DNA of 64,000 nucleotides from Variovorax paradoxus (lineage in GTDB: Bacteria; Pseudomonadota; Gammaproteobacteria; Burkholderiales; Burkholderiaceae_C), in the NCBI RefSeq assembly GCF_024734665.1, contig NZ_CP102931.1:5330001-5394000 (forward strand), written 5' to 3'. Below the pieces are notes generated by a model. It worked only from the letters and a program-made list of their open reading frames with translations. It was not told the origin of the DNA and made no database searches. Shown here one piece after another: positions 1 to 8,694 of this stretch. Both the position numbers and the translations under genes were made by a program. How positions within the stretch are numbered: position 1 is the first letter of the stretch; each line of letters opens with the position of its first letter.

Positions 1-87
1 GATGAAGGAGATGAAGCCGTTGCGCCGCGTCGCCCGGCCTGCGCGCGTGTAGCGCCAGCCGAGCTGCAGTTCATAAGGAAGTCGCAT
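1..87 (-). CDS. LolC/LolE-type lipoprotein-releasing ABC permease, 5' end only
   Basis: The reverse strand opens with ATG at 87 and reads MRLPYELQLGWRYTRAGR, then a short basic stretch and GFISFI, running off the window edge. This is the cytoplasmic start typical of LolC/LolE permeases, whose first membrane helix would follow directly. In the family the protein forms the inner-membrane part of LolCDE, which releases lipoproteins to LolA. It is divergent from the rpfE-like/recJ genes, with about 54 bp between start codons. Only 29 codons are visible, so LolC cannot be told from LolE or from a fused form. Confidence 0.72.
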   Translation of the reverse strand, partial: MRLPYELQLGWRYTRAGRATRRNGFISFI

Positions 88-141
88 AGGGGCGGAATTG
101 TGGCATCCCGGACTCCCTGGGGCTTCCCGGACAATAGGGAG

Positions 142-1104
142 ATGGCCGAAACCCTCCCACGTCACTTGTTGATCCCCTTTGCCGGCCGCGGTTCCCCGGC
201 ATGCCGCGCGGCGCTGCCGACGCTTCGGCTCCCCAATCTCGAAACCCTGCTGCAGCGCCTCACCCTCGCGGACACCGACACACAAGACGAAAGCACGCGC
301 TCGCCTCCGCATGAACGCGCGCTGGCGCAGGCGCTGGGCATCGCGGCCGCCGACGGCTGCATCCCCTGGGGCGCGCTCGACGCGCGGCGGCTGGGCATCG
401 CCGCACCCGGCGACACCGAAGGCTGGGGCGTCGTCATGCTGTGCAACTGGCAGGTCGGCATCGACGACGTGGTGCTGGGCGACCCCGCCGCCATAGAAAT
501 CGACGCCGACGAATCGACCGCCCTGCTGGAAGCCGCACGCCCCTTCTTCGAGGAAGACGGCATCGTGTTGCACCCCTCCCCTGTGCCCGGCCGCTGGCTG
601 GCGCGCGCGCGCATCTTCGACGGGCTGGCAACCGCCTCCATCGACCGCGCCGTGGGCTACCCGATCTCGCAATGGTCGCCGCTGGCCGATGCCGCGCGGC
701 CGCTGCGCCGGCTGCAGAACGAAATGCAGATGCTGCTGTACACGCAGCGCGTGAACGACGACCGCGCCGCGCGCGGCGTGCCACCCATCAATTCGTTCTG
801 GCTCAGCGGCACCGGCGCGCTGAACAAAGAAGCCGCACCTGCCGCGGCACCGACAGTGAGCGACGCCCTGCGCATCGCCGCCCTGCGCGACGACGGCATG
901 GCCTGGGCCGCCGCCTGGCAGGAGCTCGACGCAGGCCCCGTCGCCGCACTGCTGGCCGACTACACACGCGGCGACGCCGTGTCGCTCACGCTGTGCGGCG
1001 ACCGCACCGCCCAACGCTACACCGTGCAGCCGCGCGGGCTGGCCGGCTGGGCCAGGAGCCTGTTCGACCGCAAGCGGGCCGCCACCGTGCTGGAGGCGCT
1101 ATGA
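142..1104 (+). CDS. RpfE-like conserved protein (often annotated phosphoglycerate mutase-like)
   Basis: This 320-aa protein starts MAETLPRHLLIPFAGRGSP at ATG 142, preceded by an AGGGAG ribosome site at 136-141. An upstream in-frame GTG at 100 has no such site, so I prefer 142. The sequence resembles the RpfE/COG4255 group that lies just before recJ in many betaproteobacteria and is often labelled a regulatory or phosphoglycerate-mutase-like protein. I see no catalytic motif that would justify an enzyme name. Its stop overlaps the recJ start (ATGA), so the two are probably translationally coupled. Function unknown. Confidence 0.75.
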   Translation: MAETLPRHLLIPFAGRGSPACRAALPTLRLPNLETLLQRLTLADTDTQDESTRSPPHERALAQALGIAAADGCIPWGALDARRLGIAAPGDTEGWGVVMLCNWQVGIDDVVLGDPAAIEIDADESTALLEAARPFFEEDGIVLHPSPVPGRWLARARIFDGLATASIDRAVGYPISQWSPLADAARPLRRLQNEMQMLLYTQRVNDDRAARGVPPINSFWLSGTGALNKEAAPAAAPTVSDALRIAALRDDGMAWAAAWQELDAGPVAALLADYTRGDAVSLTLCGDRTAQRYTVQPRGLAGWARSLFDRKRAATVLEAL

Positions 1105-2822
1105 AGATCATCGCCCGGGAGATCCCCCCGCGCACCGTCTGGGCGCTGGAGCAGGCCGGCGTGCATCCGCTGCTGGCAAGGCTCTTCGCCGCGCGTGGCG
1201 TGCGCGCCAAGGAAGAGCTCGACGACGGCCTCGCACGCCTGCTGCTTCCCGACACGCTGCGCGGCACGCACGAGGCCGCGGTGCTGCTGGCCGACGCCAT
1301 CGCCCAAGACAAGCGCCTGTGCATCGTCGCCGACTACGACTGCGACGGCGCCACCGCCTGCGCAGTCGGCGTGCGCGGCCTGCGGCTGCTGGGCGCCAAG
1401 CACGTGAGCTACCTCGTGCCCGATCGCGTGGTCGACGGCTACGGCCTCACGCCGCCCATTGCCGAGCGCGTGGCCGACAGCGGCGCCGACATGCTGATCA
1501 CCGTCGACAACGGCATCGCCAGCGTCGAAGGCGTGGCCGCCGCCAAGGTGCGCGGCCTGCAGGTGCTGGTGACCGACCACCACCTGCCCGGCCCCGAGCT
1601 GCCCACGGCCGACGTGCTGGTCAACCCGAACCAGCCCGGCTGCGAGTTCGAGAGCAAGAGCATCGCCGGTGTCGGCGTGATGTTCTATGTGCTGCTCGCA
1701 CTGCGCTCCGAGCTGCGCAGGCGCGGCGTGTTCGACACGGCCACGCAGCCCAAGCTCGATGTGCTGCTGCCGCTGGTTGCGCTCGGCACCGTGGCCGACG
1801 TGGTGAAGCTCGACGCCAACAACCGCCGCCTTGTGGCGCAAGGCCTGCGCCGCATCCGTGCCGGCACGATGCCCGCCGGCGTGGCCGCGCTCTTCAAGGC
1901 CGCGGGCCGCAATGCATCGGCGGCCACCACCTTCGACTTCGGCTTCGCACTCGGCCCGCGCATCAACGCCGCCGGCCGGCTGGCCGACATGACGCTGGGC
2001 ATCGAATGCCTGCTGACCGACGACGCAGGCCGCGCCGAAGAACTTGCGCGCATGCTCGACGGCATCAACCGCGAGCGGCGCGACATCGAGGGCGGCATGC
2101 GCGACCAGGCGCTGCTGCTGGCCGAATCGCTGTTCGCCACCGATGGCGAAGGCATCGAAGCCCCGCCGCCGGCCATCAGCGTGTTCGACGCGGGCTTTCA
2201 TGAAGGCGTGGTGGGCATCGTGGCCTCGCGCATCAAGGACCGCTTTCACCGCCCGACTTTCGTCTTCGCCGCGAGCGGCGCGCCGGGCAAGGAACAGGAG
2301 CTGAAGGGCTCGGGCCGGTCGATTCCCGGCTTCCATCTGCGCGACGCGCTCGACCTCGTGGCCAAGCGCCATCCGGGCGTGCTGCTGCGCTTCGGCGGCC
2401 ATGCGATGGCGGCTGGCTGCACGGTCGCGCGCGAGCACTTCGAGACTTTCGAGAAAAGTTTCGCACAGGTGGCCGGCGAATGGCTGGCCGAGGCCGCGCT
2501 CACGCGGCAGATCGAGACCGACGGGCCGATCGAGCGCGAGTACATGCGCATCGACCTCGTCGACACGCTGCACCGCGAGGTGTGGGGCCAGGGCTTTGCG
2601 CCGCCCACTTTCAGCGAAGAAGTGGAAGTGGTGTCGCAGCGGCTGGTGGGCGAGAAGCACCTGTCGCTCAAGCTCAGGCACCAGGGTCAGCCTATCGACG
2701 CGATCTGGTTCAGCCACACCGAGCCGCTGCCGCCGAAGGTCAAGCTGGCGTTCCGGCTCGATGCCGATGAATGGCAGGGCGTGCGCAGGCTGCGCTTCCT
2801 GGTCGAAGGCGCTGAGTTTTAA
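1101..2822 (+). CDS. recJ: Single-stranded-DNA-specific exonuclease RecJ
   Basis: This is a 573-aa DHH-family 5'-3' single-strand DNA exonuclease acting in recombinational repair, base excision and mismatch repair. The DHH phosphoesterase core is clear: DYDCDG (residues 78-83) supplies metal-binding aspartates and VTDHHLPG is the DHH motif that names the family. The DHHA1 part carries the FGGHAMAAG segment, followed by a C-terminal OB-like region. Length matches the family. The ATG at 1101 overlaps the preceding stop by four bases and has GGAGG a few bases upstream. The diguanylate cyclase begins 9 bases after its stop. Confidence 0.97.
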   Translation: MKIIAREIPPRTVWALEQAGVHPLLARLFAARGVRAKEELDDGLARLLLPDTLRGTHEAAVLLADAIAQDKRLCIVADYDCDGATACAVGVRGLRLLGAKHVSYLVPDRVVDGYGLTPPIAERVADSGADMLITVDNGIASVEGVAAAKVRGLQVLVTDHHLPGPELPTADVLVNPNQPGCEFESKSIAGVGVMFYVLLALRSELRRRGVFDTATQPKLDVLLPLVALGTVADVVKLDANNRRLVAQGLRRIRAGTMPAGVAALFKAAGRNASAATTFDFGFALGPRINAAGRLADMTLGIECLLTDDAGRAEELARMLDGINRERRDIEGGMRDQALLLAESLFATDGEGIEAPPPAISVFDAGFHEGVVGIVASRIKDRFHRPTFVFAASGAPGKEQELKGSGRSIPGFHLRDALDLVAKRHPGVLLRFGGHAMAAGCTVAREHFETFEKSFAQVAGEWLAEAALTRQIETDGPIEREYMRIDLVDTLHREVWGQGFAPPTFSEEVEVVSQRLVGEKHLSLKLRHQGQPIDAIWFSHTEPLPPKVKLAFRLDADEWQGVRRLRFLVEGAEF

Positions 2823-2831
2823 GGGGCCTCG

Positions 2832-3989
2832 ATGTTCGACGGCGTGAGCTACGGCCTGCTGGCTGGCCTGACGACCTGCGGCCTGGTGCTGCTGCTGGTG
2901 TTCGGCATGAAGGTCCACGGCTGGTACGCGTTGAGCTGCGCGTGCGCGCTGGCGGCCTTCGCCGGGTTGAACAGCCTCGCGCCTTCCGCGCAATTCGCGC
3001 AATGGCCCGCGGCGGCGCTGGTGTTGTGGACAGCATGCCGTCTGCAGTTCGTGCGGCAATTGCTGCGGCTGGAAGATTTCGCGCCTCGACTCGACCGGGT
3101 CGCGCAGGCAACGCTGGTCATCTTCGCGATCGCCACGCTCTATGCCGCGCTCGAAACGCAGCGCCTGTGGACACTGCACATGGTGCAGGCGCTGGCTGTG
3201 GCTTCCACCTTGATCCTCGCGGCGGGCGCTGTGAAGGTGCTGCGCCGCCAGCCGTGGCCGGCAGCGCTGTTCCTGGCCGGCGCGGCACTGCTGCTCGGCG
3301 GCCTCTCGGCCACGCGGATGTCGGCCTGGATCGGGCCGGCGTGGGCGCCGCCCCAGCCGAACCTGGTGCAGGCCGCGGTGATCGCCGAACTGGTGGTCTT
3401 CATCTTCGCGCTCGGCATGCGCCTGCGGGGCGATAGCGCCGGCGAGGCACGCACGCAGCAGAAGGCGGGAGACTCGGGCACCGACGCGCTCACCGGCGCC
3501 GCCAGCCGCGCCGGCTTCGAGAAACGCGGCGAGGAATGGCTGCACGACGGCCGGCCTTTCTCGCTGATGCTGATCGACCTGAACGGCTTCGAGGCCGTGA
3601 ACAAGCGGCATGGCCGCGCGGGCGGCGACGCGGTGCTGGCCGCCATCGCCCAGCGCCTGCGCGAGCAGGTGCGCGCCGACGACATGGTCGCCCGGCTCGG
3701 CAGCGACGAGTTCGCGATTCTTCTGGTCGGCAGCCCGCCGCGGCAGAAGCTCGCGGAGATGGCCATCCGCATCGAGACCGCAGGCGCCAGGCCGGTGGCC
3801 TACGAAGGCCGGTTGCTCGCGGGCGGCGAGCTCAGCATGGGCATTGCCTGCCACCCCGCCGACGGCAGCACGCTGGCCGGCCTGCTCGAATCGGCCGGCC
3901 GCGCGCTTCAGCATTGCAAGCGGCAGCGCATGGGGCCGGCCTACGTCTTCGCGGGGGAACATGCGGGCGGCGCGACGGCACGTGAATGA
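2832..3989 (+). CDS. Membrane diguanylate cyclase with variant GSDEF site
   Basis: A 385-aa protein. Residues 1-200 form about six hydrophobic helices with no clear periplasmic sensor domain, and residues 217-375 form a GGDEF domain (begins DALTGAASRAGFEKR). The signature reads GSDEF (290-294), so the second glycine is serine. The inhibitory I-site RxxD (R281, D284) is intact and five residues upstream, as in PleD-type enzymes. The family makes cyclic di-GMP from two GTP. Whether the G-to-S change permits catalysis cannot be judged by eye, and a c-di-GMP receptor role through the I-site is possible. The start is 9 bp after recJ, suggesting co-transcription. Confidence 0.88.
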   Translation: MFDGVSYGLLAGLTTCGLVLLLVFGMKVHGWYALSCACALAAFAGLNSLAPSAQFAQWPAAALVLWTACRLQFVRQLLRLEDFAPRLDRVAQATLVIFAIATLYAALETQRLWTLHMVQALAVASTLILAAGAVKVLRRQPWPAALFLAGAALLLGGLSATRMSAWIGPAWAPPQPNLVQAAVIAELVVFIFALGMRLRGDSAGEARTQQKAGDSGTDALTGAASRAGFEKRGEEWLHDGRPFSLMLIDLNGFEAVNKRHGRAGGDAVLAAIAQRLREQVRADDMVARLGSDEFAILLVGSPPRQKLAEMAIRIETAGARPVAYEGRLLAGGELSMGIACHPADGSTLAGLLESAGRALQHCKRQRMGPAYVFAGEHAGGATARE

Positions 3990-4100
3990 TTTCTTCGTAA
4001 GCGTTGTCGCACGGAGCGAAATCTTCTTGCTGTGGAGGGGCCGAGCTTTCATGCAGGCCCTTTATCCTTTGCGGCGAACTCACAGGAGGATGTTTTTTCC

Positions 4101-7100
4101 ATGCGCCGCTTTGAACTCATCGAGGGAACCGCCAGCAAATTCTGGGAAATCGAGCAGGCAGACACCGAGCTCAACATTCGCTGGGGCCGCATCGGCACAG
4201 CGGGCCAGAGCCAGACCAAGTCGTTCGACGACGCCACCAAGGCAGGCACCGCGCTGACCAAGCTGGTGACCGAGAAGACCGGCAAGGGTTACTCCGAAGT
4301 AGGCGTGGCCGCCAGCGCGGCCATCGGCAAGACCGAGGCGAAGCCGAAGGTGGAGAAGCCAGAGCCAGCGGAAAAGCCCCCTACGCCGACGGCCGTCGCC
4401 GCCAGCACCACGGCCGCGGATGCGGCACCCACCGAAGGCATCGACAGCCAGGCTGACCGCGTCTTCGAAACCGTGCGCGCGCAGATCGAAGCCGGCACGC
4501 TGACCTCCAGCGACACGCTATCGGCCGGCACTCTCAAGCGCCAGCACGGCGTGAGCGAGCAAGGCGCGGCGCTCGCCTTCAAGCGGCTCAAGAATGAGGG
4601 CCTGCTGTCAGGCTGGGGCACCAGCTGCACGCCGGCCAAGGACGCCCAGGCCATCGCGAAAGCACTGGGCGCCGCAGCGCCGAGCGCATCGCACGCAGCC
4701 CCCCTCGCGACCGGCGCCGAAATGCCCGCGAGCGCCGACACCCCGCCCTGGCTCGCCGCCGGCACGCCCATACGGCTCTCGCCCGACATGCAGCGCGAAG
4801 CCTTCCCGTCGCGCCGTTTCCCGCCGAAGCCCTTCGAAGAAGTGGTGAGCGTGGCCGCAGCCTGGCTGCCGGTGCGCCGCAAGCTCGAACTCAACGTCAA
4901 CATGACCGGCACCGATGCGGCCCTGCAGGCGGCCACGCAGCGCATGATCGACCGCAGCACGCAGCCCAACCCCACGGCCGATGTTGAGGCCGACACCGTG
5001 CTGCTGGCGCTCGCGCTGGGCACCGGCGGCCACTACAACGTGAACGAGACGGGCACCGTGCTGGTGAACTACCTCGTCAAGCAATACGGGCTGCCGGACA
5101 CCATCGACATGGCGCTGGCCGCGCAGCAGATCGAAGTGCAGACCGCCTACGACCGCGCGACGAAGAAGCACCAGAGCAGTTTCAGCGCCACCGTCACCCG
5201 CCAGACAGGCAGCAGCTACTACGGCCCGCTGGGCGAAGGCGAGCAGGCGCTGCGCGCGCACCTGGCGCTGGCCGCCCCCGAGGTCTGGCAGGACTGCCGT
5301 GACCGCATCGAAGCCGGCCTGCCCAGGGTGCACCTCAGCCGCCAGCCCGCGCTGGCAATGCTGCTGCCCGATGCGCCCGAGATCTCGAACACGCTCGTGC
5401 ACACGCTCGCGGCCGACAAGAACACGCCCGAGACGATGCACTGGCTGCAACTGACAGCCACCGACCCCGACGCCATCGCGCTGGCCGCGAAGGTCCGCCT
5501 GAGCTATTCGACCGGCTTCTGGGGCAGCGGCCCCATGACGAGCACGCTGGTGCAGGAGCGTGGCCTGGACGCGGTTGCGGTACTGGAGCGCGGCGCCGCC
5601 ACCGACGATGCGGGCGATGCGCTGGCGTGCATCGGCACGCCCGAAGCCGTGCAGGCGCTGGCCCGCGTGGCGAGCAATTCGAAGGGTGCGCTGGCGCGGC
5701 TGGCGCTGGCCGTCGACCGCTGGCCGATGGCGGCCATTCCCGCGCTGTCGCGGCTGGTCGCGGCGGGCGGGAAAGACGCCAACCTCGTCACGCCCAGCCT
5801 CACGCGCCTGCTGCGCGCGCATGGCTCGGCCCTGCCGGCCTTGCGGCCCTGGCTCGATGCCGGCGCTCAGGCGGTGATCGACCGGCAACTGGCCCTGCTG
5901 GCCGGCCCCACCGAGGTGGCCGACGCGAGCGAGCTGCCCGGCGTGCTGGCCGCGCCGCCATGGCTCGCCAAGGTGCAGAAGAAGGCCGCAGGCGCGCTCG
6001 TGCTGGAGCCGCTGGCGCTGGCACCGGTGGAGCAATGGGGCGAAGGCGAGCGCGAGAAAGCGCTGCGCCTGAACTCGTGGCAGACCGGCCGCCATGACGC
6101 CGCACGCAAGAACACCGAGGCGCTGCTCAACGAGCTGGGTTTCGACGAGAAAAAGGGGGAGGCCATCGGTCCGCTGGGCAAAGCCGCGGCCGCCGCCATC
6201 AAGGCCGGCGATGCCGAGGGCCTGATCTCCAACTGGCGCGCCATGGTGGCCGAACGCAAGAAGGCGCGCTACTACTGGTTCACCTTCTATCCGAGCTTCG
6301 CGACGCTGCTGCCAGCCGCCATCGGCGTGCCGTTCTGGAATGCGATCGCGGGCGAAACCGAGAGCGACAGCATCGGCATGATGCTGGCCACGCACGGCCT
6401 CGCCGTGCTGCCGGGGCTGGTGGCCATGGTGCGCTCCAAGCCCACCGACAACCTCTCGTACGCCCTGAACTACGGCGCAGCCGAGCTGGCCATGCCGGCC
6501 GCGCGCGCCTTTGCCAAGCTCAAGACGCTGCGCGCCGAAGGCCGCGAATGGCTGCTGAAGTACCCGCAGCACGCCGCCGCCGGCCTGATCGGGCCCGCGC
6601 TCGGCAAGCCCGGCGAGGCGCGCGACTGCGCGGGCTCGGCACTGCGCCTGCTGCAGGCCAACGGCCACGAAGCGCTGCTGCTCGACGTGGCCGGCCGCTA
6701 CGGCAAGCCCGAGGTGGTGGAAGCGCTGCGCGCCGTGCTCGACGAAAGCCCGCTCGACCGCTTCCCCACCAAGCGCGCGAAGCTGCCCGAGTTCTGGCAG
6801 CCGCGCGGCTGGCGCCGGCCCACGCTGAAGAACGGCAAGGCCCTGCCCGACGACACGCTCGACAACCTCGGCCAGATGCTGACCTTTCCGACCAACGAGG
6901 AAATCTACGGCGGCATCGCCGTGGCCAAGGAGGCTTGCGACGCCGACTCGCTCGCCGAATTCGCGTGGGACGCCTTCACCGCCTGGCTCGAAGCCGGCGG
7001 CCCGAGCAAGGAAGGCTGGGCGCTCACCGCGCTCGGCTTCTTCGGCAACGACGACACCGCGCGCAAGCTCACGCCCTTCATCCGCGCCTGGCCGGGCGAG

Positions 7101-8261
7101 GCCGCGCATGCACGCGCCGTGACGGGGCTCGACGTGCTCGCCACCATCGGCAGCGACGTTGCGCTGATGCTGCTCAATGGCATTGCGCAGAAGGTCAAGT
7201 TCAAGGGCCTGCAGGACAAGGCGCGCGAGAAGATCGACGCCATCGCCGAGGCGCGCGGCCTCAGCACCGAGGAGCTCGAAGACCGGCTCGCACCTGACCT
7301 CGGCCTCGACGAGCAGGGCACGATGCGGCTCGACTTCGGCCCGCGCGCCTTCAAGGTCGGCTTCGACGAAACGCTCAAGCCCTACGTGCGCGAAGCCAGT
7401 GTTGACGGCGCCGACGGTGTCGACGGCGCGCGCCTGCCCGACCTGCCCAAGCCCAAGAAGACCGACGACGCCGAACTCAGCAAGGAAGCGGTCGAACGCT
7501 TCAAGCTGCTGAAGAAGGACGTGCGCACCATCGCCAGCCAGCAGCTGCTGCGCCTCGAAGTGGCAATGTGCGCGCGCCGCCGCTGGACGCCCGAGGTGTT
7601 CCGCATGTTCCTGGTCGAGCACCCGCTGGTGCGCCACATCGTGCAGCGGCTGATCTGGGGCGTGTACGCGGTGCAAGGCAGTGCCAGCTACGGCGGCACG
7701 CTGCAGGCCTGCTTCCGCGTGGCGGAAGACGGCAGCTACACCACGGCGGAAGATGATCCGTTCGAACTGCCCGAGGGCGAGAACATCCGCATCGGCGTGC
7801 CGCATGCGCTGGAGCTGCCAGCCGCCGACGCAGCGGCCTTCGGCCAGGTGTTCGCCGACTACGAACTGCTGCAGCCCTTCGCGCAGATCGGCCGCGACAT
7901 CTACACGCTGACCGACGAAGAGAAGAAGAGCCTGAAGCTGGAGCGCTGGAAAGACGCCAAAGTGCCCACCGGTCGCGTGCTGGGGCTGGCCAACAAGGGC
8001 TGGCGCCGCGGCCAGGCGCAGGACGGCGGCTGCATCTGGTACTTCAGCAAGCCGCTGGGCACGGACCGCGTGATCGAGCTGAGCCTGGACCCCGGCATCA
8101 TCGTCGGCATGGTGGACGAATACCCCGAGCAGACGCTGGGCCAGGTGCAGGTGGGCAAGCCCTCGGGCTGGGGCGACATGCGCGATGCCGAGGCGCTGCA
8201 CCAGCTCGATCCGATTTCCGCCAGCGAACTCATCCGCGACATGGAAGGCCTCAGGGCATGA
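4101..8261 (+). CDS. WGR-winged-helix-DUF4132 giant protein (YehI/MolR-like)
   Basis: A 1386-aa protein. I start it at ATG 4101 (MRRFELIEG), with AGGAGG at 4084-4089. Residues 1-75 are a WGR domain (W28-G29-R30, then IGTAGQSQTKSF), a fold known from PARPs and bacterial proteins to contact nucleic acid or protein. An Ala/Pro/Lys-rich linker (70-115) leads to a winged-helix-like segment at about 117-175. A long alpha-rich, HEAT-like body follows, and the C-terminal ~300 residues match DUF4132. The arrangement recalls E. coli YehI/MolR. It opens a six-gene operon with MoxR and VWA proteins and is a likely substrate-recognition or effector subunit. Biochemical function is unknown. Confidence 0.88.
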   Translation: MRRFELIEGTASKFWEIEQADTELNIRWGRIGTAGQSQTKSFDDATKAGTALTKLVTEKTGKGYSEVGVAASAAIGKTEAKPKVEKPEPAEKPPTPTAVAASTTAADAAPTEGIDSQADRVFETVRAQIEAGTLTSSDTLSAGTLKRQHGVSEQGAALAFKRLKNEGLLSGWGTSCTPAKDAQAIAKALGAAAPSASHAAPLATGAEMPASADTPPWLAAGTPIRLSPDMQREAFPSRRFPPKPFEEVVSVAAAWLPVRRKLELNVNMTGTDAALQAATQRMIDRSTQPNPTADVEADTVLLALALGTGGHYNVNETGTVLVNYLVKQYGLPDTIDMALAAQQIEVQTAYDRATKKHQSSFSATVTRQTGSSYYGPLGEGEQALRAHLALAAPEVWQDCRDRIEAGLPRVHLSRQPALAMLLPDAPEISNTLVHTLAADKNTPETMHWLQLTATDPDAIALAAKVRLSYSTGFWGSGPMTSTLVQERGLDAVAVLERGAATDDAGDALACIGTPEAVQALARVASNSKGALARLALAVDRWPMAAIPALSRLVAAGGKDANLVTPSLTRLLRAHGSALPALRPWLDAGAQAVIDRQLALLAGPTEVADASELPGVLAAPPWLAKVQKKAAGALVLEPLALAPVEQWGEGEREKALRLNSWQTGRHDAARKNTEALLNELGFDEKKGEAIGPLGKAAAAAIKAGDAEGLISNWRAMVAERKKARYYWFTFYPSFATLLPAAIGVPFWNAIAGETESDSIGMMLATHGLAVLPGLVAMVRSKPTDNLSYALNYGAAELAMPAARAFAKLKTLRAEGREWLLKYPQHAAAGLIGPALGKPGEARDCAGSALRLLQANGHEALLLDVAGRYGKPEVVEALRAVLDESPLDRFPTKRAKLPEFWQPRGWRRPTLKNGKALPDDTLDNLGQMLTFPTNEEIYGGIAVAKEACDADSLAEFAWDAFTAWLEAGGPSKEGWALTALGFFGNDDTARKLTPFIRAWPGEAAHARAVTGLDVLATIGSDVALMLLNGIAQKVKFKGLQDKAREKIDAIAEARGLSTEELEDRLAPDLGLDEQGTMRLDFGPRAFKVGFDETLKPYVREASVDGADGVDGARLPDLPKPKKTDDAELSKEAVERFKLLKKDVRTIASQQLLRLEVAMCARRRWTPEVFRMFLVEHPLVRHIVQRLIWGVYAVQGSASYGGTLQACFRVAEDGSYTTAEDDPFELPEGENIRIGVPHALELPAADAAAFGQVFADYELLQPFAQIGRDIYTLTDEEKKSLKLERWKDAKVPTGRVLGLANKGWRRGQAQDGGCIWYFSKPLGTDRVIELSLDPGIIVGMVDEYPEQTLGQVQVGKPSGWGDMRDAEALHQLDPISASELIRDMEGLRA

Positions 8262-8677
8262 GGCTGCGCCCCTGGATGCTGGCCACGGGACTCGCTCTGG
8301 CTGTGGCTGCGGCCGCAGCCCAGGGCACGGCGCCCGAGGTGCCGGCACGGGTGCGTACGGTGGCGACCGGCGGTGAATGGCTCTCGCCGAAAGGCGGCGG
8401 CGTGCTCCGCGTCGTGATTGCCGACGAGGGCTTCGAGCATGTGCACTCGCGCCTCTGGATCGAATGGCTGGCCATCGACGAGCGCGGCGCGCCACGGCGA
8501 ACGGCCCGGGTGCTCGTGAAGGAACTGTCGAACGGCATGGCCGTGCTCAGGCTGGACGACCGGGGCGAGGCTTTCCAGGGCGGCCGAATCCGGCTGCGGT
8601 CCACCCACACCTATTCTCAAGACACCACGGACATCACGATCGAGACCGGCAAGCCCGGTCACTACAGGATCCTCTAG
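8258..8677 (+). CDS. Small secreted protein in the MoxR-VWA operon
   Basis: This 139-aa protein begins with an ATG overlapping the previous stop (ATGA). Residues 1-22 form a basic start plus an Ala-rich hydrophobic stretch, with a probable signal-peptidase I site near AAA-QG. The mature part (about 115 aa) is predicted beta-rich: alternating hydrophobic runs such as VLRVVIAD and LRLDDRGEAF. No cysteines or catalytic motif are seen. I do not recognise a family. It is odd because every other gene of the operon looks cytoplasmic. Position and overlap support co-expression with the WGR protein and MoxR ATPase. Its role is unknown. Confidence 0.75.
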   Translation: MRLRPWMLATGLALAVAAAAAQGTAPEVPARVRTVATGGEWLSPKGGGVLRVVIADEGFEHVHSRLWIEWLAIDERGAPRRTARVLVKELSNGMAVLRLDDRGEAFQGGRIRLRSTHTYSQDTTDITIETGKPGHYRIL

Positions 8678-8694
8678 CTTCACCCCCACCCATC

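Noticed and set aside
4608..8495. A long reverse-strand open frame opposite the WGR-DUF4132 gene
   Set aside because: It is compositionally biased (Arg/Ala/Gly/His) with no motif; the forward gene is better supported. The same applies to 1017-4052 reverse and 9587-12277 reverse.
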